DNA of 9,765 nt from NCBI GenBank assembly GCA_903844585.1, contig CAIMUD010000001.1:1-9765 (forward strand), read 5' to 3'. The position numbers were made by a program, and so were the translations under genes. Under the pieces are notes generated by a model. That model did not search any database. It had not been told where the DNA came from and worked only from the letters and a program-made list of their open reading frames with translations. Below, piece after piece: positions 1-5,562 of this stretch (position 1 is the stretch's first letter; every line of letters begins with the position of its first letter). Origin of the DNA: an uncultured Actinomycetes bacterium (GTDB lineage: Bacteria > Actinomycetota > Actinomycetes > Nanopelagicales > Nanopelagicaceae).

Positions 1-301
1 CTACGATATGTACCGCACTGACGTTAAATGCATTGGCAGTTCGCACAACTGACCCAATATTTAGATCATGTTGCCAATTTTCAATAGCAATGTGTAATTT
101 ATGTCGCTTGGTATTGAGATCTGCAACAATTGCATCAACGCTCCAATACCTGTATTTATCTAAAACATTTCGGCGATCGCCATTTTCAAGCAATTCTGGG
201 TCATATTGCGAACCTGTAGGCCAAGGCTTCTCGTGTGGACCGACTCCCACGACAGGGAAAAATTCTCCTGGACCTATCGTCGCCGGGGTATTTATTTCCA
301 T
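1..301 (-). CDS. TrmH/SpoU-family RNA 2'-O-ribose methyltransferase, N-terminal part (cut by window edge)
   Basis: The minus strand is open from an ATG at 301 to the left edge, giving about 100 residues of a longer protein. The sequence reads RNVLDKYRYW (44-53), then VDAIVADLNTKRHKLHIAI, then IENWQHDLNIGSVVRTANAF (73-92). The last segment is motif 1 of the SPOUT/TrmH fold, with the conserved Asn81 and Arg87 expected in SAM-dependent ribose 2'-O-methyltransferases. The RNVxDxYRYW block before it is typical of an actinobacterial TrmH-like family with an N-terminal extension. Motifs 2 and 3, which carry the SAM-binding knot, lie outside the window, so the rRNA or tRNA target cannot be named. The start is supported by a TAGAGT hexamer six bases upstream. 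It is divergent from the small membrane protein gene, with 50 bases between start codons. The family call is firm; the substrate is unknown. Confidence 0.88.
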   Translation of the reverse strand, partial: MEINTPATIGPGEFFPVVGVGPHEKPWPTGSQYDPELLENGDRRNVLDKYRYWSVDAIVADLNTKRHKLHIAIENWQHDLNIGSVVRTANAFNVSAVHIV

Positions 302-307
302 TAGCGC

Positions 308-313
308 ACTCTA
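308..313 (-). promoter_or_regulatory. -10 element (TAGAGT) of a leaderless promoter for the TrmH-family gene
   Basis: Read on the minus strand, TAGAGT is followed by six bases (GCGCTA) and then the ATG at 301. With standard numbering the hexamer occupies -12 to -7 and transcription would start on the A of the ATG. No Shine-Dalgarno sequence lies in front of the start. The same geometry recurs at five other genes here. No convincing -35 hexamer is seen. Confidence 0.6.
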
Positions 314-317
314 AACT
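312..317 (+). promoter_or_regulatory. Candidate -10 element (TAAACT) for the small membrane protein / dacB operon
   Basis: TAAACT matches TAnnnT and would place a start of transcription near 324. That gives a leader of about 28 bases carrying the AAAGG at 338-342 in front of the ATG at 352. It overlaps by two bases the -10 assigned to the divergent methyltransferase gene. The evidence is one short motif in an AT-rich gap, so confidence is low. Confidence 0.3.
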
Positions 318-351
318 TAACTCGTACGAAAGGCTAGAAAGGTCTCTCTTA

Positions 352-702
352 ATGAAAGTTATCTTCACTATCGCGTTCGTTCTTCACATACTGGCGATCA
401 TTGGAATCTTGGCGCTCCTGTTACATCAAGCGTTCAAATCTCCAAGAAAGCTTTCAGGAGGAGTTCTACATAGCGCACTCACCGCACTTATCGCAGGAGT
501 TGTGATGGTTGGAACTTGGACAAAGGTCAATCCAGATGAAGCCTTAAATCACACGAAGATTGGTGTAAAGCTACTTGTAGTCCTTGCGATTCTAGTTATT
601 GGTTATGCAAATGTTAAAAAATCTGAGCTTAAGAAAAATACTTGGCTCACGCTTATTGGTCTCACAGTTCTAAACATCGCCATTGCAACCTCTTGGAAGT
701 AG
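352..702 (+). CDS. Small integral membrane protein, four predicted helices, function unknown
   Basis: This 116-residue protein is almost entirely hydrophobic. I see four likely membrane segments at about 3-24, 37-55, 70-87 and 96-113. Between helices 2 and 3 is a short polar loop containing KVNPDEALNHTKIGVK, and the helix 3-4 loop is lysine-rich (ANVKKSELKK), which suggests that loop faces the cytoplasm. There is no signal peptide or catalytic motif, and I do not recognise the family with confidence; the His residues near helices 1 (His12, His25), 2 (His40) and 3 (His67) recall small heme- or copper-related membrane proteins only superficially. The ATG at 352 is chosen over an upstream ATG at 235 because an AAAGG at 338-342 precedes it, the first helix begins at once, and the longer form would run into the divergent gene. 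dacB starts 11 bases after its stop, so the two are probably one transcript. Confidence 0.8.
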   Translation: MKVIFTIAFVLHILAIIGILALLLHQAFKSPRKLSGGVLHSALTALIAGVVMVGTWTKVNPDEALNHTKIGVKLLVVLAILVIGYANVKKSELKKNTWLTLIGLTVLNIAIATSWK

Positions 703-713
703 CCGAATCTTTC

Positions 714-1883
714 ATGAAAAATATTAAGAAGGGTTTACCCTGCCTGCTTTTGGTTGCGCTCCTTACTAGCGCACCCCAAGCAGAAGCCCTTGATCCCGGA
801 ACGGCTGTAAGTGTCTTTTCAAATGTAGCTATCGCTTCGACCCTTCATGATCCAAGTGTGGCGCTCATTGATGCAACCACAGGGGAATTCATTTTCGAGT
901 CAAACTCGTACTCTCCTCGAAAGCCCGCTTCTGTTTTAAAGATTCTTTCGGCAACGGCAGCAATTAAATATTTAGATTCCAACCAAAGATTTGAAACAAA
1001 AATATTTAGCAGTACTCAGGAGATGAGCGCTGTCGTCGTTGGCGAACTGGACCCATGGTTTAGCCTGCGCACAATTGAAGCGCGAAAAATGCACCGCACG
1101 TCCGTGCCAACGCTTGCAACAAAAATCCAAGGAACCGTCGGAAAGAATAGACATAGATTTACTGTTTATTACTCCAATTTATACCCAACGGATGTCGCAA
1201 ATTTGAAGAAGTATTTCAGATCAAAGCACCGCACAATTGCTTTTAAGAAAGTTACTGAAGAGGAGGCACTTTCTAAATCTCTTGACGAAGTTTTCGTATC
1301 ATCATCACCTACTGTTAAAGAGATAACTACATGGTTTTTAACATGGAGCGATAACGTTCTTGCGGAAAGAATGGCCAGGTTTGCTGCAAGAGCCGGCGGA
1401 TATGCATTTAATGACTATGGCGTCTCAGATATTTTCAAGACAATCCTTACCGATATGGAGATTGATTCTTCAGCGTTAAATATTCATGATGCCAGTGGAC
1501 TCTCAAAAGAGAATCGAATTACCGCTCATTTAATGGGGCAACTTCTCTTTAAGATTCATAAGGATCCAGCATTTTCGGTTTTGGTAAATGGATTACCTGT
1601 TAGTGGCCAAACGGGCACGCTACGTAGTCGATATTTAGATACAGCCCCCGAAGCCGTTGGATTAGTTAAGGCAAAAACAGGAACTTTGAGCGGAACGGTT
1701 AGCTTGGCTGGGTATGTTGAATCGGGAGATCACGAATACATATTTGTTGTAATCGCAGATAAAATTGCAAGGGGATCTAGAGCTAGTAATCGCGCAAGAG
1801 CAACTCTTGATTCCTTGCTTGGTTCTATTGCAGCGCCAATGGCAGAATCATCAACAGCAGTTAGCGATTCTCAAACACTTTAA
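714..1883 (+). CDS. dacB: D-alanyl-D-alanine carboxypeptidase, PBP4 / peptidase family S13
   Basis: Exported penicillin-binding protein that trims or cleaves peptidoglycan stem peptides outside the membrane. The 389 residues begin with a signal peptide (KNIKKG, a hydrophobic core, then a likely cleavage after AEA at about 26). All three serine-acyltransferase motifs are present: SVLK with nucleophile Ser73 and Lys76 in PASVLKILSA, SDN at 212-214, and KTG at 321-323 in VKAKTGTLSGTVSLAGYV. The S13 hallmark DASGLSKENRIT is at 259-270. Only about 139 residues separate SxxK from SDN, against roughly 240 in E. coli PBP4, so the inserted accessory domain is much reduced. The ATG at 714 is preferred to the upstream ATG at 642 because it gives a clean signal peptide; only a distant GGAAG (695-699) precedes it, so translation may be coupled to the gene 11 bases upstream. 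Its last 23 bases overlap the convergent propeller gene. Confidence 0.93.
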   Translation: MKNIKKGLPCLLLVALLTSAPQAEALDPGTAVSVFSNVAIASTLHDPSVALIDATTGEFIFESNSYSPRKPASVLKILSATAAIKYLDSNQRFETKIFSSTQEMSAVVVGELDPWFSLRTIEARKMHRTSVPTLATKIQGTVGKNRHRFTVYYSNLYPTDVANLKKYFRSKHRTIAFKKVTEEEALSKSLDEVFVSSSPTVKEITTWFLTWSDNVLAERMARFAARAGGYAFNDYGVSDIFKTILTDMEIDSSALNIHDASGLSKENRITAHLMGQLLFKIHKDPAFSVLVNGLPVSGQTGTLRSRYLDTAPEAVGLVKAKTGTLSGTVSLAGYVESGDHEYIFVVIADKIARGSRASNRARATLDSLLGSIAAPMAESSTAVSDSQTL

Positions 1884-2940
1884 TTGATCCACCGTAACAA
1901 GCAACCCATGTTCGGCTCGTTGATGAATCATAAGTAACGCCGATTGGTTCGCTACACACTTTCACTGTTTGGATGACTTTCATAGTTGAAGTCGCGACCT
2001 TTGAAACTGTTGAACTTCTAAAATTGACTACGAAGAGTGCGCTTCCGTCGGATGCGATAGCCAGACTACGTGCGGACTTGCCTGTGTAAACACTCTTAAT
2101 TACCTTGTTGCTCTCTAAATCCCAAGCAATTACTTTTCCAGAAAGATTAAGGGTGGCATAAAGAGTTTTACCATCCGGAGAAAGCTCGAGAGCTCGAGGA
2201 TTAGTACCGATAGGAATAAGCGTCTTTGAAAAATCGCTTAGATCAATTTTGTGGACGTTCTTCCCACCCATCTCAGCAACATAGGCATATGAACTATCAC
2301 TTGAAATTGATATTCCTCGTGGGTATCTTCCAATCTTTACTTCAGCGACAGTTTTTTGACTCTCAGTTGAAATAACTGTCACGGTATAAGAGCACCAATT
2401 ACTAACTAATATATATTTGTTGTCAGGCGTTACTTTCACAACTTTTGGAACCGCCCCCACCGGGTACATGGCGTCAATTGCAAAGGTATTCAAATCAACT
2501 CTTGAGAGGAAGCTCTTGTCATAGCCAGAAGATGGCGAACAAGTGTCGTGCCCTTCTTTCTTGAAACCTTTGCCGTACATCGCATAGTTTGTGAAATATA
2601 GATATTTACCATCTGGCGAGAATGCTCCTTCGACTGGAGCCCCCTTATATTTTCCTGAATATTTGGAGTAACCAAAATCAGAGAGCACAACTGAATCAGG
2701 AATCGTATTCTTCAATTCAAGAGTCTGAGCATCATAAATAGTCACCGAATGGTTGTACATCATGTTATGGGCACTAACTAAACCGCTATTAGAAGCAAGT
2801 ACAGACTTTGGACTGATCTGCCCAGTAATAGTTTTGATTAATACCAATTTTGTGTCAGAAGATAATTGTTCGGCATGGATAGCCGCTTGCGAAAAAATAG
2901 CTACGAACAAAGCGATGCCGAATGCAACATATCTACGCAT
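1861..2940 (-). CDS. Secreted YVTN-family (YncE-like) beta-propeller protein
   Basis: The 359-residue product has an N-terminal signal peptide (MRRYVAFGIALFVAIFSQ, cleavage probably after HAE or nearby at about 20-24). The rest is a chain of about 40-residue propeller blades. The recurring strand-turn signature is visible as SPDGKYLYFTNY (108), TPDNKYILVSNW (171), SSDSSYAYVAEM (213), SPDGKTLYATLN (254), ASDGSALFVVNF (296) and DSSTSRTWVACY (338). Spacing is 41-42 residues except for a longer first interval with an insertion near 120-143. With the N-terminal strands this suits a seven-bladed propeller. Four cysteines (134, 183, 329, 348) could form disulfides; Cys329 and Cys348 lie in adjacent strands near the closing blade. 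Such proteins usually act as extracytoplasmic binding or scaffold modules; no enzymatic residues are identified. It follows the stalk protein gene by 30 bases but has its own TAGCCT-N6-ATG start signal. The 3' end overlaps dacB. Confidence 0.85.
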   Translation of the reverse strand: MRRYVAFGIALFVAIFSQAAIHAEQLSSDTKLVLIKTITGQISPKSVLASNSGLVSAHNMMYNHSVTIYDAQTLELKNTIPDSVVLSDFGYSKYSGKYKGAPVEGAFSPDGKYLYFTNYAMYGKGFKKEGHDTCSPSSGYDKSFLSRVDLNTFAIDAMYPVGAVPKVVKVTPDNKYILVSNWCSYTVTVISTESQKTVAEVKIGRYPRGISISSDSSYAYVAEMGGKNVHKIDLSDFSKTLIPIGTNPRALELSPDGKTLYATLNLSGKVIAWDLESNKVIKSVYTGKSARSLAIASDGSALFVVNFRSSTVSKVATSTMKVIQTVKVCSEPIGVTYDSSTSRTWVACYGGSIKVFENR

Positions 2941-2946
2941 TCGGCA

Positions 2947-2952
2947 AGGCTA
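2947..2952 (-). promoter_or_regulatory. -10 element (TAGCCT) of a leaderless promoter for the propeller gene
   Basis: On the minus strand TAGCCT is followed by TGCCGA and then the ATG at 2940. There is no Shine-Dalgarno match between the upstream stop and this ATG, which supports an independent leaderless transcript even though the gene sits 30 bases behind the stalk protein gene. No clear -35 is seen. Confidence 0.55.
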
Positions 2953-2970
2953 CTTTAAATTAGAAAATAA

Positions 2971-3363
2971 TTAATCGTCGCCTTCACCATAGCCACCGCG
3001 CTCACGTCCTTCGTGTCGCTCGCCCGATTCATCTTCATCTTCTCCACCGCGACCGGTTGGTGGTTTAGCGATTGTCGGAGCTTTCGCTACAGGTGTTTTT
3101 ACTATCGGTGCTTTTGACACCGGTGTAGATGGTTGTGTGACAACAACCTGATTTTGGTCTTGAACAGTTGGAGTTGGCGTTAAGGCCTCAACTGCAGAAG
3201 CAGGTGGCTCCTCTTGAGTCTGTGCAACAACTGCTCCAATTCCAAGAATGAGAGCGGAAGCAACTAGAGCAACAATGGGTAAGCGCTTTGAAATCGGACG
3301 CACATTGGCACTGTTGTCGTTCTCGGAAATCTCAAACCATTCGGGCTTATTTTTAGGTGTCAT
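2971..3363 (-). CDS. Single-pass membrane protein with Pro/Thr-rich stalk and acidic Gly-rich tail, function unknown
   Basis: The 130-residue product has three parts. Residues 1-27 are polar and end in SKRL, residues 28-48 are one hydrophobic helix, and the rest is probably extracytoplasmic and disordered. The stalk carries TPTPT and a ten-residue near-repeat, VSKAPIVKTP followed by VAKAPTIAKP (82-100). The tail (about 104-130) is almost only Gly, Glu, Asp and Arg with one His, for example GGEDEDESGERHEGRERGG. The basic flank before the helix and the absence of a cleavage motif favour an N-in anchored protein. GAGAGGGG (3370-3377 in plus coordinates) six bases before the ATG is a good ribosome binding site. 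The propeller gene follows 30 bases downstream, so the two may form a surface pair. I do not recognise a family and make no functional claim. Confidence 0.78.
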   Translation of the reverse strand: MTPKNKPEWFEISENDNSANVRPISKRLPIVALVASALILGIGAVVAQTQEEPPASAVEALTPTPTVQDQNQVVVTQPSTPVSKAPIVKTPVAKAPTIAKPPTGRGGEDEDESGERHEGRERGGYGEGDD

Positions 3364-3369
3364 TTCCTG

Positions 3370-3377
3370 CCCCTCTC
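3370..3377 (-). promoter_or_regulatory. Shine-Dalgarno-like site (GAGAGGGG) for the stalk membrane protein
   Basis: Purine run on the minus strand six bases before the ATG at 3363. A second match, AGGA at 3365-3368, is only one base from the start codon and too close to serve. This gene is therefore leadered, unlike its neighbours. Confidence 0.6.
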
Positions 3378-3391
3378 GTTACCTGAAAAAT

Positions 3392-3397
3392 AGGCTA
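3392..3397 (-). promoter_or_regulatory. Candidate -10 element (TAGCCT) for the stalk protein gene
   Basis: TAGCCT on the minus strand, identical to the hexamer in front of the propeller gene, would start transcription near 3385. The resulting leader of about 20 bases would contain the GAGAGGGG site. A weak -35-like TTCTCA lies about 17 bases further upstream. This rests on motif and spacing only. Confidence 0.35.
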
Positions 3398-3439
3398 CAT
3401 CTCTGAGAGCAAACTGAGAACACCGTTAAAAATTGCAAG

Positions 3440-3445
3440 TAATCT
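3440..3445 (+). promoter_or_regulatory. -10 element (TAATCT) of a leaderless promoter for ctaB
   Basis: TAATCT, then TGGGCG, then the GTG at 3452. Its first three bases form an in-frame TAA, so ctaB cannot start further upstream. The six-base spacing makes the GTG the predicted transcription start, which explains the lack of a ribosome binding site. Confidence 0.6.
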
Positions 3446-3451
3446 TGGGCG

Positions 3452-4321
3452 GTGAAGACAATCCGTGCCTACGTTGACCTTATGAAGCTGCGCGTTGTCG
3501 AACTTCTCTTGGTCTCAACGCTTCCAGCGATGGTTCTGGCGCAAAAAGGTTTGCCTTCATTTGGTTTAGCTTTTGCAACAATTTTTGGTGGAACTCTCGC
3601 TGCTGGCAGTGCCAATGCATTCAACATGGTGATTGAAGCCGACGTCGATAAATTAATGAAGCGAACCGCAAGTCGTCCGATAGTTACGGGTGCTGTAACT
3701 CGATTGGAAGCCCTAATTTTTGCAATTACCATTGGAGTTTTATCTTTAGCAATTTTTAGAATCTTTACAACAGATCTAGCAACGTTATTAACAGCAATTG
3801 CAATCGCCTATTACGTGCTTATTTACACGATGGCCCTCAAAAAGAATACGTCGCAAAACATTGTTTGGGGTGGTGCAGCGGGGTGTGCGCCGGTGCTAAT
3901 TGGATGGGCTGCAGTTACAAATTCACTTTCCCCAACTGCCTGGGCTTTTTTCTTAGCAATTTTCTTCTGGACACCACCACATTTTTGGGCGCTAGCCATC
4001 AAATATAAAGACGACTACGAAGCTGCAAAAATTCCGATGTTGCCAGTCGTTGCCTCTCGAAGCGTTGTATTGAAGCAAATGTGGTTTCACACAATTTTGA
4101 TGGTGATCTCCTCGGTTGCTGTGCTTGCACTAGCGGGACTTCAATGGTGGTCATACATTCTGACCTTGGCGCTCGGACTTGTTTATGCAATTCAGCTCAA
4201 GGAACTTAACAACGATGCTGCAAATTATGGTGTGGTGGCAGGCAAGATTTTTCAGTGGTCGATTACTTACTTGAGTCTTTACTCACTATTACTTGTTTTT
4301 GCTCAACTCTTAATCGCTTGA
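3452..4321 (+). CDS. ctaB: Heme O synthase (protoheme IX farnesyltransferase)
   Basis: UbiA-superfamily membrane prenyltransferase that transfers a farnesyl group from farnesyl diphosphate to heme B, giving heme O for terminal oxidases. The 289 residues match the usual length. The Mg-diphosphate-binding motif is N58-xxx-E62-x-D64-x-D66 followed by KLMKRTASRP. The middle carries KNTSQNIVWGGAAGCAPV (131-148) and WTPPHFWALAI (173-183), and the second acidic region is YKDDYEAAKIPMLPVV (185-200), all hallmark CtaB blocks. About nine hydrophobic helices are visible. The GTG start keeps the conserved IRAYVDLMKLRVVELLL opening; an internal ATG at 3482 would lose part of it, and an in-frame TAA at 3440-3442 rules out a longer form. 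No ctaA or cytochrome oxidase gene is next to it. Its final 19 bases overlap the 3' end of the convergent metZ. Confidence 0.95.
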   Translation: MKTIRAYVDLMKLRVVELLLVSTLPAMVLAQKGLPSFGLAFATIFGGTLAAGSANAFNMVIEADVDKLMKRTASRPIVTGAVTRLEALIFAITIGVLSLAIFRIFTTDLATLLTAIAIAYYVLIYTMALKKNTSQNIVWGGAAGCAPVLIGWAAVTNSLSPTAWAFFLAIFFWTPPHFWALAIKYKDDYEAAKIPMLPVVASRSVVLKQMWFHTILMVISSVAVLALAGLQWWSYILTLALGLVYAIQLKELNNDAANYGVVAGKIFQWSITYLSLYSLLLVFAQLLIA

Positions 4322-5526
4322 GTTAAATCTTTAATCAGGTCATCGACATGTTCCAAACCAACAGAAAGCCTAAGAACTGATGGAGTAATTCCCATCTCAG
4401 CCTGTACTTCTGGTGCGAGTCTGCGGTGAGTTGTAGAAGATGGATGAGTAATCAGCGATTTGCTGTCGCCCAAGTTATTTGAAATATCAATGACTCGCAG
4501 TGCATCCATAAATTTAAATGCTTCGCCTTTCGAACCTTTAAATTCAATTCCGATTGTGGATCCACCGCCACTCATCTGCTTCTTTGCGGTTGCATAATCA
4601 GGATGAGACTTAAGCCCTGGATAACGAACGCTCTTAATCTCACTTCGAGATTCCAGAAATTCTGCAATTGCTTGAGCGTTGTCATTCATTCGTCGCACGC
4701 GCATTTCCATAGTTTCTAAAGACTTAACAAGTACCCAAGCGTTAAATGGACTGAGTGATGGCCCAGTGTGGCGATTAAATGGAATTAAGTTTTCATGAAT
4801 ATATGAGAAGGAACCAAGAACTGCACCTGCGAGAACTCGGCCTTGTCCATCTATGTGCTTAGTTGCTGAATACATCACAACATCTGCACCGAGTTTGAGG
4901 GGATGCTGAAGCACAGGTGATGCCATCGCATTGTCAACGATTACTGTTGCACCAACTTTATGAGCTAAATCGCTCACCATTTGGATATCAACTATTTCCA
5001 TGAGTGGGTTACTTGGAGTTTCGATAAATACGACCTTTGTAGGCTTACTAAGAGCTTCCGCCCACTCTTCTTTTTTATTTCCAGAAACCAAGTCAACCGA
5101 AATGCCCCACTTAGGCAAGATTTCAGTCAGCACTACGTGGCACGAACTAAACATCGCAGCAGATGCAACAACGTGATCACCTGCACTTACTAAACATGCA
5201 ATGGAGGCAAACATTGCAGACATGCCCGATCCAGTTGCAACGCAATATTCTGCGCCTTCAATTGCAGCCAATCGTTTTTCAAACATAGCAACTGTCGGAT
5301 TATGAAATCTGCTGTAAAGGAAGTGATCGGTCTCATCTGCAAATGAATCAAAGGCTTCTTGTGCTGATCCATAAGTAAAACCACTAGTTAAATAAAGTGC
5401 TTCCGAAGTTTCACCAAAACCAGAGCGCGCAAGACCGGCACGTACAGCATCGGTCTGCGGATTTACTTCCCAATCTGGTGCGGGGCGGTTTGGCCGCGGT
5501 TGGTAGCCCCAAGTTTTCTCACTCAT
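4303..5526 (-). CDS. metZ: O-succinylhomoserine sulfhydrylase (PLP-dependent, Cys/Met metabolism family)
   Basis: Cytoplasmic PLP enzyme that joins an activated homoserine to sulfide, giving homocysteine for methionine synthesis. The 407 residues cover the fold-type I family: YSRFHNPT at 71-78 (phosphate and active-site tyrosine region), GSGMSA at 99-104 (cofactor phosphate loop), VDN with Asp198 for the pyridine nitrogen, YSATKHIDGQG with Schiff-base Lys223, ISNNLGDSKSLITHP at 348-362, and Arg386 in LRLSVGLE for the substrate carboxylate. The opening (RAGLARSGFGETSEALYLTSGF) and HIDGQGRVLAGAVLG closely resemble mycobacterial MetZ as I remember it, so MetZ is preferred to MetB or MetC. Whether succinyl- or acetylhomoserine is used cannot be read from the sequence. 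It is divergent from the ABC operon with only 36 bases between start codons, leaving no room for a SAM riboswitch. The 3' end overlaps ctaB. Confidence 0.92.
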   Translation of the reverse strand: MSEKTWGYQPRPNRPAPDWEVNPQTDAVRAGLARSGFGETSEALYLTSGFTYGSAQEAFDSFADETDHFLYSRFHNPTVAMFEKRLAAIEGAEYCVATGSGMSAMFASIACLVSAGDHVVASAAMFSSCHVVLTEILPKWGISVDLVSGNKKEEWAEALSKPTKVVFIETPSNPLMEIVDIQMVSDLAHKVGATVIVDNAMASPVLQHPLKLGADVVMYSATKHIDGQGRVLAGAVLGSFSYIHENLIPFNRHTGPSLSPFNAWVLVKSLETMEMRVRRMNDNAQAIAEFLESRSEIKSVRYPGLKSHPDYATAKKQMSGGGSTIGIEFKGSKGEAFKFMDALRVIDISNNLGDSKSLITHPSSTTHRRLAPEVQAEMGITPSVLRLSVGLEHVDDLIKDLTQAIKS

Positions 5527-5532
5527 GTGCTA

Positions 5533-5538
5533 ATCCTA
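5533..5538 (-). promoter_or_regulatory. -10 element (TAGGAT) for metZ, leaderless geometry
   Basis: On the minus strand TAGGAT is followed by TAGCAC and then the ATG at 5526. The AGGA inside it could alternatively act as a Shine-Dalgarno site seven bases from the start, so this case is less clear-cut than the others with the same spacing. Confidence 0.5.
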
Positions 5539-5550
5539 AGGTTTGCCAGC

Positions 5551-5556
5551 TATATT
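5551..5556 (+). promoter_or_regulatory. -10 element (TATATT) of a leaderless promoter for the ABC exporter operon
   Basis: TATATT, then CATTAC, then the ATG at 5563. No purine-rich ribosome binding site precedes this ATG. It is the closest to the TATAAT consensus of the six, and its -10 lies 12 bases from the divergent metZ -10, so the two promoters must compete for the same DNA face. Confidence 0.62.
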
Positions 5557-5562
5557 CATTAC

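Noticed and set aside
33..314. A 93-codon plus-strand open frame at the left end
   Set aside because: Its translation is Cys/Ser-rich with no family character, and it lies opposite the TrmH-family N-terminus, whose minus-strand reading contains a clear SPOUT motif 1.
4302..4322. Small inverted repeat CTCAA...TTGAG at the ctaB/metZ junction as a bidirectional terminator
   Set aside because: Only five base pairs around an 11-base loop, AT-rich, with no T-run on either side. Too weak to call.
5527..5562. SAM or other riboswitch upstream of metZ
   Set aside because: Only 36 bases separate metZ from the divergent ABC gene, and the predicted transcript has no leader, so no aptamer can fit.
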